DNA of 64,000 nt from Streptomyces halobius (GCF_023277745.1 NZ_CP086322.1:9175127-9239126), one strand, 5' to 3'; shown: positions 43,118 through 52,904, numbered from the stretch's first letter. Notes: a model not told the origin generated them from the sequence alone. Numbers and translations: made by a program.

Positions 43118-43846
43118 CGAACAGGGTTCCTCTGCGTATGAAGGCGTTGTAAAGTTACGTATGATCCATGATCACGGACCTGCGGCCGTGGGGGCAGACA
43201 GGGGTGGCAGTGGGCAGCGTGCGTGCGGACGGGCTCACACAGGCGAAGAGCGGCTATGTCAATGTCGTCCACTGCTCCGTCCTGGGACCCGAGGTGGCGG
43301 ATGTGACCATTGGCCATGGCGCTGTCCTCCGCACACGCGAGCAGTGACTGCCGATCAGGATCGCCGCGGTAGGACCTCCGCCGCCTCTGGGAGAAGCCGG
43401 CCGAGCCCGGCCGACTCATCCCCGCCCGAGTCCGCCGGGGGTTCAGGAACCTCCGCCCGAACTTGCCTTGCCCGGCCCGTGCGCCGGAACCCAACCGGCC
43501 CGGCCCCGGCAGACCGCTCGGCTCGAAGAACCGACACCCCGCCACCCGCTACGACGTGGGCAAAACGGTCAGGCGGCCCGATGGGAGGAACGGCGGCTGA
43601 CGGCCTACGCCAACTTTGCCCGGTCGCTGAAGAAGACTGTCACCCTGACCTACCGCGGGGCACCTCCGCTGGGCTGGTGTACAGACGCTCCCCCAGCGTG
43701 GGGTGGGTGTCAGGAGCGTCTACCAGAGCCTTTCGGGACCTCCACCCCTGCCCAGTGTGCAACGTGCAGGTATTGACCAGTTCAGGCCTTCCACCTCGAA
43801 ACCTGCATCGAGGTGGGGTGCGGCTCCGCCCCCATCGCCGCCCGCC
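43118..43846. other. Intergenic region with a small gene relic
   Basis: About 730 bases. Around 43570-43690 a plus-strand fragment (WEERRLTAYANFARSLKKTV, then TLTYR) recalls small hypothetical proteins of Streptomyces, but it is incomplete. Nothing else is supported. Confidence 0.4.
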
Positions 43847-44266
43847 TCACGGAGCTCTGCGGGAGCTGTCGGGTAGGACCGCCTGGGTCTGGGTGGTCTG
43901 GGCGACCAGGCGGTTGTCGTCGTCGTGCAGGTCTGTCTGGACGACGACGAATGTGCGACCCATGTGGAGGGGGCGAGACGTGGCGCGGACTGTGCCGGCA
44001 CGCGCTGCGCGGAAGAAGTTCGTCTTTGATTCGACCGTCGACGTGCTCGCGCCCGGCGGCAGGTTGAGGTAGGCGCAGGCGGCGCCCACGGCGTCGGCGA
44101 GGGACATCAGGGCACCGCCGTGGAGGGTCTTGCCGACGGTGCACAGGTCGGCCTCCCAGGCGAGGCTGCCGGTGACGCGCTCGGGGGCGGCTTCGTCGAT
44201 GGTGATGCCGAGCCGGGCGGCGTAGGGCATGGCGGCGGCGAGTTCGGCGGGCTGCGGGTTCGTCAT
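43847..44266 (-). CDS. PaaI-type hotdog thioesterase
   Basis: 139 residues. The hotdog fold signature HGGALMSLADAVGAACAYLN, then VESKTNFFRAARAGTVRATS and LVAQTTQTQAVL. PaaI-like enzymes hydrolyse acyl-CoA thioesters; the acidic residue in the SLADAVG helix fits the catalytic position. Its start overlaps the previous stop (ATGA), so it is the last gene of a three-gene operon. Confidence 0.9.
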   Translation of the reverse strand: MTNPQPAELAAAMPYAARLGITIDEAAPERVTGSLAWEADLCTVGKTLHGGALMSLADAVGAACAYLNLPPGASTSTVESKTNFFRAARAGTVRATSRPLHMGRTFVVVQTDLHDDDNRLVAQTTQTQAVLPDSSRRAP

Positions 44267-44697
44267 GCCTTGACCTCCGGGTCGAAGGCCCCGGCGACGG
44301 CCAGGCTGTCCTCGTAGACGTGGTGGCGGGTGATCAGGCCGTGCTCCACCGTGCGGTGCAGGGCGAACCGGGCACGGTAGCGGCGGCCTGTATGGCGGGC
44401 GGTCTGGCGGATCTCGCCCTGCAGGACGGCGTCGTCGCCGTCGACGAGGATGCGCTCGATCCGCGTGTCGGCCTCCTCTGGTATGTGGTGCTCGGCCAGC
44501 GAGCGGAAGTGGTCGGCGACGTCCGCACGGGTCGAGCGGTGGCGAATCGCGGGCATGGCCGACCGGCCTTGCTCGGCTTCCGGCCAGCTGAGCTTCCAGT
44601 CGACGTGCTCGGCGTACAGGTCGGCCATGCGCTCGGGATCGTTCTTGCCGAGGCGCTGCAGGAGCTCGTCCAGGGTGGTGTGGGTGTCCGTGGGCAT
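44263..44697 (-). CDS. SnoaL/NTF2-like protein
   Basis: 144 residues. LDELLQRLGKNDPERMADLY, ADHFRSLAEHHIPEEADTRI, VDGDDAVLQGEIRQTARHTG, YRARFALHRTVEHGLITRHH VYEDSLAVAGAF follow the SnoaL-like fold, which includes polyketide cyclases and isomerases. Substrate unknown. Coupled to the thioesterase and 10 bases after the regulator gene. Confidence 0.85.
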   Translation of the reverse strand: MPTDTHTTLDELLQRLGKNDPERMADLYAEHVDWKLSWPEAEQGRSAMPAIRHRSTRADVADHFRSLAEHHIPEEADTRIERILVDGDDAVLQGEIRQTARHTGRRYRARFALHRTVEHGLITRHHVYEDSLAVAGAFDPEVKA

Positions 44698-44707
44698 GGT
44701 TCTCCGT

Positions 44708-45508
44708 TCAGGGAAGCGGGGTCGGGTTCGCGAGTGCCGCGGTTGTCGCCGCGTCCGAGGGGAAGAACGATTCGATGGCCAGCTCGGCCGTTGTCACCTC
44801 GAGCGGGGTTCCGAAGGTTGCCACCGTGCTGAAGAAGGCCAGTTCGCCGCCGTCGTGGCGGAGGCGCAGGGGCACGATGATGTCCGCCGGGCCGGGAAAT
44901 TCGACCTCCGGTTCCCGCTCATGGCAGGGGTAGGCGACCAGCTCGTCGTGGAGCTCGCTCAGGACGGGGTCGAGACTGGCGTCGATCTGGCGGCGCAGGC
45001 GGCCCAGAAGGTGGGCCCGCCACTGGCCGAGGTTGCGGATGTGCGGTGCCAGGCCGTCCGGGTGCAGGGTGACGCGCAGGGCGTTGGCCGGTGGCGTCAG
45101 AAGCTCGGGCGCCACCTTGTCGGTGAACAGGGCGATGCTCGCGTTGCTGTCGACGATGTTCCAGGCCCGGTCGACCACGGCCGCGGGGTAGGGCTCGTGG
45201 CCTTCCAGTACCTGGCGCACGGCCGTCCGTACGGCTTCCATGCGCGGTGAGTCGAGCGAACTCTCCGTGTACACCGGGGCGTGACCGGCGGCGAGGAGAA
45301 GCTGGTTGCGCATGCGCAGCGGTACGTCCAGCTCCTCAGCCAGGCGCAGCACCATGGCGCTACTGGGCTGGGAGCGGCCCGTCTCGACGAAGCTCAGATG
45401 CCTCGACGAGATCTGTGCGCGCAAGGACAGTTCGAGCTGACTCAGTCGCCGCCGCTGACGCCACTCGCGCAGCAACTGGCCGACTTGTGGAGGCGCGGCC
45501 TTTGTCAT
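44708..45508 (-). CDS. MmyB-like XRE transcriptional regulator
   Basis: 266 residues. XRE HTH at 7-65 (LLREWRQRRRLSQLELSLRA, SSRHLSFVETGRSQPSSAMV), then the MmyB-like ligand domain (PAAVVDRAWNIVDSNASIAL, LHPDGLAPHIRNLGQWRAHL, and a C-terminal LAFFSTVATFGTPLEVTTAE, LAIESFFPSD). It heads the operon with the SnoaL and PaaI genes and likely controls them. MmyB-type domains are thought to bind fatty-acid-like ligands. Confidence 0.95.
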   Translation of the reverse strand: MTKAAPPQVGQLLREWRQRRRLSQLELSLRAQISSRHLSFVETGRSQPSSAMVLRLAEELDVPLRMRNQLLLAAGHAPVYTESSLDSPRMEAVRTAVRQVLEGHEPYPAAVVDRAWNIVDSNASIALFTDKVAPELLTPPANALRVTLHPDGLAPHIRNLGQWRAHLLGRLRRQIDASLDPVLSELHDELVAYPCHEREPEVEFPGPADIIVPLRLRHDGGELAFFSTVATFGTPLEVTTAELAIESFFPSDAATTAALANPTPLP

Positions 45509-45960
45509 GTGGGAGACGCTAAGCGGGCACCTGGGCCAGCGCCATTACCTCTGACGTAATCGACGCGATGACGCGGGCGGCAGCGGTCGTCCGCACTCAG
45601 GTGGAGCTTGCACCTGAGCCCGACGTGCGAGCGCCCCAGGCCCTCACCTCCCGCACTACCTCCACCAGGCGGGCGAGCAGGCTGCCACGGCGATTCGCCC
45701 TGGTGTTCCACTACCTCGGCCCCTTTGACATAAGAGCTGGCGGCGGGGGCGGACGACTCAAGGGAACTGCGTGGCTGAAGACGCTTGGCAGGCAGTGTAC
45801 TTCTGCGCAGGTACGTCCGATGATCTCGTCAGCTGCCACCTCGGCCTCCTCAGACGCTCACCGCTGCGGGTTGTTACGTTGATCCACGTAGCCTCACTGG
45901 TATCGGTTTGTTGCGCTGGTCGAGGAGGGGCAGAGATCTTGTGGGTGAGAAGGGGCGGGG
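45509..45960. other. Intergenic region, no supported gene
   Basis: 450 bases between the regulator and a small membrane ORF. No gene is supported. Confidence 0.4.
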
Positions 45961-46191
45961 ATGAAGTCCGTTTGGGTCGTGTGGCAGTTACACAATGTCA
46001 GCAGTCTCGGATATAGCCACGGTCCCCTACGAGGGACGATCGGGACGATCGTCGTTCTCCTAGCAGCCTTTGTAATTGGATACACCCTTCGTCGGTTCCG
46101 CTACGTTGCCCTGCCCGTGGCCGTGCTTGTCTTCGGCAGTGGTATCGCCTGGCTTGCCACCCAACTGATTGAACCGCCCCGGGTTCGGTAG
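45961..46191 (+). CDS. Small membrane protein whose C-terminus is supplied by an IS end
   Basis: 76 residues, ATG 45961 behind AAGGGGCGGGG. Two hydrophobic helices (GTIGTIVVLLAAFVIGYTL and YVALPVAVLVFGSGIAWLA). The last residues (EPPRVR) are read from the IS3 left inverted repeat starting at 46170 (TGAACCGCCCCGGG), so the native C-terminus has been replaced. No family is recognised. Confidence 0.6.
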   Translation: MKSVWVVWQLHNVSSLGYSHGPLRGTIGTIVVLLAAFVIGYTLRRFRYVALPVAVLVFGSGIAWLATQLIEPPRVR

Positions 46192-46196
46192 AGAGC

Positions 46197-47117
46197 TCAG
46201 ATGGTGGTTGTGACCTGGGGTTTCGTGGTTGCTTGGTAGTGGCTGGCTTCGTATTCGGCGGGCGGGATGTGGCCGAGCTCACCGTGGAGGCGGCTGTGGT
46301 TGTACCAGTCGACCCACTCGGCGGTGGCCAGCTCGACCTGCGACAGCGTCTTCCACGGCCGCCGGGGCTTGATCACCTCGGTCTTGAACAGGCCGATCGT
46401 GGACTCCATGAGCGCGTTGTCATACGCGTCCCCGACTGAGCCGATCGAGGCTGCGATGCCGGCCGCGTCCAGGTGCTCGGCGAGCGTGAACGATGTGTAC
46501 TGCGAGCCCGCGTCGGAGTGGTGTATCAGCTCTCCTGCGCCGGGTCGGTGGCCGTCGCGGTCGCGCTGCCACAGTGCCATCTCCAGTGCGTCCAGGACGA
46601 GTTGGGTGTGTTTGGTGGTGGCTGCGGCCCAGCCGACGATGCGGCGGGAGAAGGTGTCCACGACGAAGGCGACGTAGACGGTGCCACTCCAGGCGGCCAC
46701 GTGGGTGAAGTCCGCGACCCAGGTGCGGTTCGGGGCCTTCGCGACGAAGTCGCGGTCGAGCAGGTCCGGCGCCCGCGCGGCCGTCGGCTCCGGGATGGTG
46801 GTGATGACCTTCTTGCCGCGGACGGCGCCGGCGATGCCCAGCTCGCGCATCAGCCGCTCGACGGTGCAGCGGGCCACCGCGTGGCCCTGGCGGTGCAGTT
46901 GCCGCCAGACCTTCCGGGCACCATAGACACGGTAGTTGGCCTCGTAGGCCTCGGTGATCAGCTCCTTTGTCACCTCGTCGCGCACCGCGCGGGCGGAGGG
47001 CTTCTCCTGACGCTTCTTCGCCGCGTAGTAGGTGGAGGGGGCGATGCTGACACCGTGCGCGGACAGCACGGTGCAGATCGGCTCGACGCCGCCGAAGCGG
47101 TCCCGGTGCTCGTCGAC
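46197..47117 (-). CDS. IS3-family transposase OrfB (integrase core)
   Basis: About 306 residues, read by a -1-type frameshift from OrfA in the overlap near 47117-47150. HTH_21 segment YGARKVWRQLHRQGHAVARC, then rve core with first Asp in TWVADFTHVAAWSGTVYVAF, second Asp in LIHHSDAGSQYTS, and Glu in NALMESTIGLFKTEVI. All three catalytic acids are present. The open frame extends upstream to 47300 only as an out-of-phase extension. Confidence 0.9.
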   Translation of the reverse strand, partial: VDEHRDRFGGVEPICTVLSAHGVSIAPSTYYAAKKRQEKPSARAVRDEVTKELITEAYEANYRVYGARKVWRQLHRQGHAVARCTVERLMRELGIAGAVRGKKVITTIPEPTAARAPDLLDRDFVAKAPNRTWVADFTHVAAWSGTVYVAFVVDTFSRRIVGWAAATTKHTQLVLDALEMALWQRDRDGHRPGAGELIHHSDAGSQYTSFTLAEHLDAAGIAASIGSVGDAYDNALMESTIGLFKTEVIKPRRPWKTLSQVELATAEWVDWYNHSRLHGELGHIPPAEYEASHYQATTKPQVTTTI

Positions 47118-47122
47118 GAACG

Positions 47123-47449
47123 CTACGAGCGTGTGTGTGGCCGGTCGAGCTCGGCCGCGAAGAAAGTCGACGCGGCCTTGAGGATCTCGTTCGCCCGCTT
47201 CAGCTCGGCGATCTCCTTCTTCAGGGCCTTGATCTGTGCGGCCTCCTCGGTGGTCGTCCCTGGCTGCCTGCCCGAGTCGATCTCGTCCTGCTTGACCCAT
47301 TTGCGCAGCGTCTCGCGTGAGCCGATGCCCAGCTTCTGCATCACCGCGTTCATCGCGGCGGTCTCGGTCGGGTAGTCACCGCGGATCTCCGCGACCATGC
47401 GCACCGCACGCTTGCGGAGCTCGGGCGGGTAGGAGGAGGGACGTGCCAT
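47123..47449 (-). CDS. IS3-family transposase OrfA
   Basis: 108 residues from ATG at 47449 (MARPSSYPPELRKRAVRM). HTH (LGIGSRETLRKWVKQDEIDS) and leucine-zipper-like coiled coil (AAQIKALKKEIAELKRANEI). It ends RPHTRS in the overlap with OrfB. Normal partner for programmed frameshifting of IS3 elements. Confidence 0.9.
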   Translation of the reverse strand: MARPSSYPPELRKRAVRMVAEIRGDYPTETAAMNAVMQKLGIGSRETLRKWVKQDEIDSGRQPGTTTEEAAQIKALKKEIAELKRANEILKAASTFFAAELDRPHTRS

Positions 47450-47460
47450 GACTCTGATCC

Positions 47461-48321
47461 TTACATGGAATCGAGCCTCCACATCACCCGGGGCGGTTCA
47501 GGGGGAAGACCGACGGCTTGTGCCCGGCGGCTGGTGTGCTGGGCGCAGTGCAGTCCGTCGATGTCGAGGTCTGCGTACATCAGCAGGTCGTCGATGGGGT
47601 GGTCGCGTTCGTGGAAGGAGGTCAGGGCGGTGGGGATGGAGGCGGTCAGTTGGTCGCCGGCGCCGAAGCCGAGCCAGCCGACCTGGCTGCGGTCGGGCCA
47701 GGTGCTGAGGATGTCGCGCAGGCTGGTGAACGCGGCGGTGTTTTCCACGATGAGCAGCCAGGGCGCGGGCCCGAGTTCGTACATGGCCAGCGGGGCGGGG
47801 GTGGGCTGTGCCCGCAGGTGTGTGGTGAGGTCCAGAAGCCCTTTGTCCACGAGGTGGTGGCGTTCGATGTCCTTGAGGCGTTTCTCGTCGCCGAACAACT
47901 GGTAGGAGCGGTCGGCAAGCGGGACGATCTCGGCATCCGGCTGGTCCCGCAGCAGGGTGTTGATGGGGCCGAGCAGCGCGTGATCGGCAGCCGTCAGCTT
48001 TATGGTGGTGGCGAAGTCCAGTTGCTTTACGTACGCCCGTGGTGCGGGCCGGCGGCGGGGTGGACGGGTGGCCTGGGTGCGCTTGACCCAGCGGGGCAGG
48101 GGCGGGTGGGCGCTGTAGTCCCATCCGTCACTGCCTTTGGGTAGCGTGGCCAGGCCGCGATTCTTCAGGGTCTGGGCGGCGTCAGCGAGGATGCGTCGGC
48201 GCCGTGGCGAGGTGGTCAGGCTGGAGTCGCCCTCGTCGGCTGCGGCTGCCAGTGCGTCGAAGCTGACGCGTTGGCGGGCCTGCCGGGCGAGGCATGCGGC
48301 CATGCGATCGGCGGCGCTCAC
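47461..48321 (-). pseudogene. jetD: JetD nuclease subunit of Wadjet, C-terminus replaced by an IS end
   Basis: 286 residues from GTG at 48321, overlapping the jetC stop by 4 bases. The C-terminal Toprim-like domain has Glu in WLLIVENTAAFTSL (about 190) and the DxD-type YADLDIDGL (about 250). Native coding ends at about VGLPP; the last residues (EPPRVMWRLDSM) come from the IS3 inverted repeat. JetD proteins are usually about 350-400 residues, so roughly 80-100 are lost beyond the DxD motif. In Wadjet, JetD cleaves closed circular plasmid DNA after loop extrusion by JetABC (family knowledge). Activity is therefore doubtful. Confidence 0.8.
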
Positions 48322-51300
48322 CCGGCCTCCTCCTCGGGCATCTCGGCGCGTGGACCGGCTTTAGGGGGCAGGGCGCTGCGGCGCAGGAGATGGGCGGAGG
48401 CGATGCAGTCGTCGTCCTGAGCGCGGGCGACGCCGGCCGCTACGGCGTCTCCGTAGCGCTCGAGGATCTGGACGTAGCGTCGTTTCGTGCGCAGGTCCAC
48501 GCCGTTGCGCATCCGGATGATGAGGGGGAAGCGGCCCAGTGCCGGGAGGTCGTTGGAGCCGGTGGTGTAGACGAGCTGGATGCCGTGGGCCCCGGCGACG
48601 CGGCGCTGCAGGTCGAGGAAGGGCCCGTAGTTGGCCTTTGCGAAGGGGTTGTCCAGGACCAGCGTGCCCACGCCGCCGGGGATGCGGCGGTCGCGCTGGG
48701 CGGCGCGCATCCGGGCGAGTGTGCAGTACAGCAGTACGGAGACCGTCAGGAGTTCGCCGCCGCTGAACTTCTGGATCACGGTGACGGATTCGCGTTCGAC
48801 GGTGTCCAGGTTCTGTGTCGGCTTGATGATTTTCGCGACGATGTTGTCGCGGCCGCCGAGCGCTGCCAGGACCAGTTGTTTGGCCAGGGGCATCGCTTCG
48901 GGCAGGGCGCTGGCCCGTCCTGCGGCGGTGGCTGGCAGCGAGGCGATGAGCCGGTCGACCTCGGCGGACAGTCTGCGGGCCAGTTCGTCCCCGCGGGCGC
49001 GCTGGCGCAGTTCCAGCGAGAGGAACCGCTGGTTGGACCAGTTGCCCAAATTCTTGGGGAGGCGGGAGTGGCGGGCGACTTCTTCCACGCTGTCCAGAAC
49101 TGCTTCGACGGTGCTCGCGCAGGCATCGACGACCCGGGCCTGGTCCTCGGCGGACTCGGCCAGCAGCGCGATGACCTGCCGCTCGCGCTCTTCGACGTCT
49201 GCTAGGAGCGCGGCCAGCCGTGCCGGTGTGGTCAGGTCCTGTTGCAGACGTTCCCGCAGCCGTCCGTCGACGACCGGCGTGTACTCCGGCTGGAGGGCGA
49301 GCCGTTCCACCTGCTGTACGTGCTTGCGGAGGGTGTTCTTTGCTTTCTCGAGGGCGCGTGCGGCCTGGGTGACCTCGCGCAGGAGGGCGTCCCTGATCCG
49401 TTCGGCATCCTGCGGCTGCAAGGTCTGAGCGGTCACGGCGGACAGGCCGTGCTGTTCAAGCAGGAGAGCGTCAATGGTCAGGTCCGCGTCGCCGTCGGCG
49501 CTCCGATCGGGTGGCTGGTGGTCGGCAGCCATACTCAGAGCACCGGCCGATTGCCGCAGTCGTGCGGAATGACTGCCTGCCAGATCGGCGCTGCGGTGGA
49601 TCTTCTCGGCGTCCAGCCGCCGCACCTGGGCCAGGCTGCGGTCCCGTTCCAGAAGCTGTTCCTCTGCCTGCAGCTTCTCCTGAGCCGCCTGGGTACTGGG
49701 GAGGGCGAGCCGTTCCGCACCCGGGACGAGGTCCTCCAGCGCGGCGGCCGCCGCTTCGTGGGCTCGCGTGGCCTGCCGGTGCAACAGGCCCGCTTCGGTC
49801 TCTGCCCGCTCGGCCTTCTTGAGGGCCTCGGCGGCGGTGGCGATGCGGGCGGTGAGGCGTTCGGTATCCGCCGCGTCGGCTTGCTGAGCGAGTTCCGCCG
49901 CCCGCGTGCGTGCCGTGGAACCGGCCTTGACCAGTTTCTGGTTGAGGCCGTCGATGGCCGTCTCGGCGGTGGTGAGCCGCTGCTGCAGGGCGGTGTCGCT
50001 GATGCCGCCTCGCCAGTCCCGACGAGCCTGTCCCCAGCGCTCACGCAGAGCCTGCGCGCTTGCCTCGGGTACTGCAGCCGGACGTGCGGCGTCGATGACC
50101 TCGGCGGACAGCTCCTGTCCGATCTCTTCCACCCAACCGGCCCAGCGCTCCGCGCGCTCCCGGTACTGCCGAAGCGCTGCTTCCGCAGCCCGCTTGTGCT
50201 CCTGGGCGCTATGCCACCGCTTCTTCAACCCCCGTGCATCAGCCCGGTGTTCACGGACCTCGGTCCGGGCCCGCTGCCCCTGTGCTGCCCAGCGCTCCAC
50301 CATGCGGGCCGTCTCCACTAGGGCCCGGATCTGGGGGAGTGCCTGTGCGAGCGCCATCAGTGCGCTCGTGTGGTGAGCGAGCCGGCGCTCCGCCTGGCAG
50401 CTGGCGTCCTCGGCTTCTGCTGCCTGCTGGGCCAGAGTGCTCGTGCGCTCGGTGAGCGTGTTCACCTCGTCGTCGAGTCGGCTGAGGAGCTCTTCCAGGG
50501 CGGCGCGCGCCCGCGTGCCGAATGCTTCCAGATGGTTCCGTAGCCGCACGATGAGGGCGCGATCGGCCTCACGCCGCACGGTGATGGTGGCAAGACGTTC
50601 TTCCAGGGTATCCAGACGCGCACTGACGCGGTGTAGTTCCTCCTCGCCGGCATCGGCTTCCAGGACCGAGGGGCGCAGCGGCAGGACCGCGATGCCGCCC
50701 GGTGGCTGGGACAGCAGGGCGCGGGCCTGGTCGTCGGTCCCGATGGCGATCACCGTGGACAGCGCGACATTGGCCTGCCGGGCCAGAGCCGCCACATCAT
50801 CACCAGGCACCGGTCCGCAGATGACCACTCCGCCGATCAGATGGGGGATGGCCGCGAGGACTTCGTCATGCTGGTGGGCGGGTACGGTCTCACGTAGGAA
50901 CTGCACCCCCGCTACCGCGTTGGCACCGCGCTCCCGCAAGGCAGCGACGGCCTGCTCGACTTCGTGGGGCGGCGGACAGAACCCGTCCTGGTCCAGCGCG
51001 GCGCGCAGCCGCTCATCCTCGAACGCCCGGGCACGCTCGGCGGCCAGTTCCGCGTCCGCGTCCGTTACCCGGTCGGTGAGCATCGCGATGAGGTCAGCTC
51101 CGACCTCATCCAGGTCCAGCTCACCTGCCGCATCCCCGATGCCCGCCAGTTCTCTCAGACGCGGCTCGCCGACCAGCTCTCGGCGTTCTTGGGTCAGCGT
51201 GTTCCACTGGTCCCATACCTGGTCGTGCCGCTGCCGCACAGCACTGAGCCGACCGGCGTACGACACCCGCTCCGCCGCGGTATCGCTGGTACGCTCGCGG

Positions 51301-52901
51301 GCCACCTCCAGCTGACGCTGTGCCTGCTCCACCTGTTCCCGGGCCGCCTCCTCCGCGTGGACGAGGCGCTCCAGAGCCTCGTGTGGCTCCTCCCGCTCGC
51401 TGAGCACGCCCGCGCGGCGGGCGGCCGCCAGCTCCGCCTTTCCGTCCTTGCAGTGGGCCTTGGCGGATGCAGCACGGCTCTCGGCATGGCCGGCCGCGGC
51501 CACCGCCTCCTCGTACCCTCGTTCGCACGTCTGGGCTTGTGCGGTGGCCGTCTCGAGCTCGGCACGCGCCTGGTCTGCCTCGCCCGCAAGTCGGGTGAGG
51601 CCATCCTCGAGCTTGGCGTACAGCGCGGCACCGGCCTGCTCTACAGCCTCCCGCAGCGGGGCCTGCTCACTATGGGCACGCGCCAGCAGCCGGTTGACCT
51701 GCCGCCGCTCGTCCTCCCGGTCCGCCAGCTCCAGGAGCAAGGGGACCGCCTGCCAGGCCGTGTGCTCCCGCCCCGCGGCACCGACTGCCTCAAATCGCGT
51801 GGCATGCTCCCCTTCGCAATCGCTCACCCGCAGTCGTTCGGCTGCCTCCCGTACTGCGGCCACGTGCCGCTGCCGGTCCTCGACCCGGCCGTCGGCCTCC
51901 TGCGCCTCACGTTCAGCGGCTTCGGCGCGCTGTCGCAAGGAGGCCGACTCCTGTTCCTGGTGCTCGGCCTGGGCCTGGATGTGTTCGCCGGCGCGACGCG
52001 CGAGCCGGACCTGCTGGCAGAGCGTCTGCTCAGCGACGGCGACCTCAGCTGTGGCCTTCTGCACCGGTCGCAGCCGCAGGACCGCTTCGGCAAGGAAGCG
52101 TTCCTCCAGTTCACGCGCGGGCCGGGCGGCGAGTTTGTCGGCGTGTTTGGACAGCGCCGCACGCGCCGCTGTGGGCGCGGACGCATCGACAATCATGTCG
52201 ATGAGGAAATCGACGAACTCCTCGACCGTGCGGAACTTGAACAGCTCGGTGATGCCGCCCTCTTCCTGATTCATAGCCTTCTGGATCTTGAAGGCCTGAG
52301 GGTCCAGACCATGGCTTTCCAGCTGCTCTTCCCACGTGTACTGCTCGTCTGCGACGACCAGCTGCAACCGGCGTTCCAGCTTGTACGCCGCCTCCAGCGC
52401 CTTTACGTACGCGCTCATGGTGAGTTGGCCGCCCTCGGCGCGCACCGGCAATGACTCCAGTTCCAGACCGCCGGGCTGTGGCCGCAGCAGGTACCAGCGG
52501 CGCTCCAGGCGTTCCCAGCCGCTGCTCAAGTCCGCCGGGCGCTGACGGTCGCGCCACTGATAGACCCCTCCGGCGAGCAGCACTGCGCCGGCCGCGGGCC
52601 GTTCGGAGTCCCCCCATTCGGCGATCACGTGGGAGACCTGCCCGTCAGGGACGTACTCGGCGAGCGACTTGGCCTTGAGAGCCCCGATGAAGTCCTTCTT
52701 GGCCGGCAGCAGCAGGCTGAAGAACAGCGAAAGCAGACTCGACTTGCCGCCGCCGTTGCGCAGCCACAGGATCACGTCCACCGGCTGCACGAGCCTGCCG
52801 TCGATGGAGCTCGGTCCGCCGGTCAGGTCCAGGACGAGCGATTTGAACCCGGCCGCACGGTGGCCGATGTTCTCCAGGCGGAAACGTCGTAGTTGGAGCA
52901 T
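48318..52901 (-). CDS. jetC: JetC, SMC/MukB-like ATPase of Wadjet
   Basis: 1527 residues, an intact frame. The N-terminal ATPase head has a P-loop RNGGGKSS (residues 48-55) after VDVILWL, with long coiled coils rich in Ala, Glu and Arg up to about 600 and from about 780. A globular middle (about 640-760, containing GGVVICGPVPGDDVAALARQ) fits the SMC hinge. The C-terminal head has signature KFSGGELLTVSVLLYCTLAR (about 1372) and Walker B GTLVLDNPFAKANYG (about 1415). It is the motor that extrudes plasmid DNA. Order jetA-B-C-D with 3-4-base spacing or overlap. Confidence 0.92.
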   Translation of the reverse strand: MLQLRRFRLENIGHRAAGFKSLVLDLTGGPSSIDGRLVQPVDVILWLRNGGGKSSLLSLFFSLLLPAKKDFIGALKAKSLAEYVPDGQVSHVIAEWGDSERPAAGAVLLAGGVYQWRDRQRPADLSSGWERLERRWYLLRPQPGGLELESLPVRAEGGQLTMSAYVKALEAAYKLERRLQLVVADEQYTWEEQLESHGLDPQAFKIQKAMNQEEGGITELFKFRTVEEFVDFLIDMIVDASAPTAARAALSKHADKLAARPARELEERFLAEAVLRLRPVQKATAEVAVAEQTLCQQVRLARRAGEHIQAQAEHQEQESASLRQRAEAAEREAQEADGRVEDRQRHVAAVREAAERLRVSDCEGEHATRFEAVGAAGREHTAWQAVPLLLELADREDERRQVNRLLARAHSEQAPLREAVEQAGAALYAKLEDGLTRLAGEADQARAELETATAQAQTCERGYEEAVAAAGHAESRAASAKAHCKDGKAELAAARRAGVLSEREEPHEALERLVHAEEAAREQVEQAQRQLEVARERTSDTAAERVSYAGRLSAVRQRHDQVWDQWNTLTQERRELVGEPRLRELAGIGDAAGELDLDEVGADLIAMLTDRVTDADAELAAERARAFEDERLRAALDQDGFCPPPHEVEQAVAALRERGANAVAGVQFLRETVPAHQHDEVLAAIPHLIGGVVICGPVPGDDVAALARQANVALSTVIAIGTDDQARALLSQPPGGIAVLPLRPSVLEADAGEEELHRVSARLDTLEERLATITVRREADRALIVRLRNHLEAFGTRARAALEELLSRLDDEVNTLTERTSTLAQQAAEAEDASCQAERRLAHHTSALMALAQALPQIRALVETARMVERWAAQGQRARTEVREHRADARGLKKRWHSAQEHKRAAEAALRQYRERAERWAGWVEEIGQELSAEVIDAARPAAVPEASAQALRERWGQARRDWRGGISDTALQQRLTTAETAIDGLNQKLVKAGSTARTRAAELAQQADAADTERLTARIATAAEALKKAERAETEAGLLHRQATRAHEAAAAALEDLVPGAERLALPSTQAAQEKLQAEEQLLERDRSLAQVRRLDAEKIHRSADLAGSHSARLRQSAGALSMAADHQPPDRSADGDADLTIDALLLEQHGLSAVTAQTLQPQDAERIRDALLREVTQAARALEKAKNTLRKHVQQVERLALQPEYTPVVDGRLRERLQQDLTTPARLAALLADVEERERQVIALLAESAEDQARVVDACASTVEAVLDSVEEVARHSRLPKNLGNWSNQRFLSLELRQRARGDELARRLSAEVDRLIASLPATAAGRASALPEAMPLAKQLVLAALGGRDNIVAKIIKPTQNLDTVERESVTVIQKFSGGELLTVSVLLYCTLARMRAAQRDRRIPGGVGTLVLDNPFAKANYGPFLDLQRRVAGAHGIQLVYTTGSNDLPALGRFPLIIRMRNGVDLRTKRRYVQILERYGDAVAAGVARAQDDDCIASAHLLRRSALPPKAGPRAEMPEEEAG

Positions 52902-52904
52902 GAG

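Larger units (their letters stand above)
46170..47500. mobile_element. IS3-family insertion sequence, IS6110-like
   Basis: The ends at 46170 and 47500 (reading inward) both start TGAACCGCCCCGGGT, the terminal sequence known from IS6110-like elements, and further bases are partly conserved. They enclose orfA and orfB with a frameshift overlap; total 1331 bp. Flanking triplets (GAT left, GGG right) differ, so no 3-bp target duplication is seen. Confidence 0.9.

Noticed and set aside
43114..43545. A 143-codon minus-strand frame
   Set aside because: Low-complexity, Arg-rich, no family, no RBS; overlaps the lipoprotein start.
46473..47375. 300-codon open frame antisense to the IS3 genes
   Set aside because: Shadow of the transposase; not conserved as a protein.
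50964..52454. 496-codon open frame antisense to jetC
   Set aside because: Antisense shadow of the SMC coiled coil; no family or ribosome binding site.
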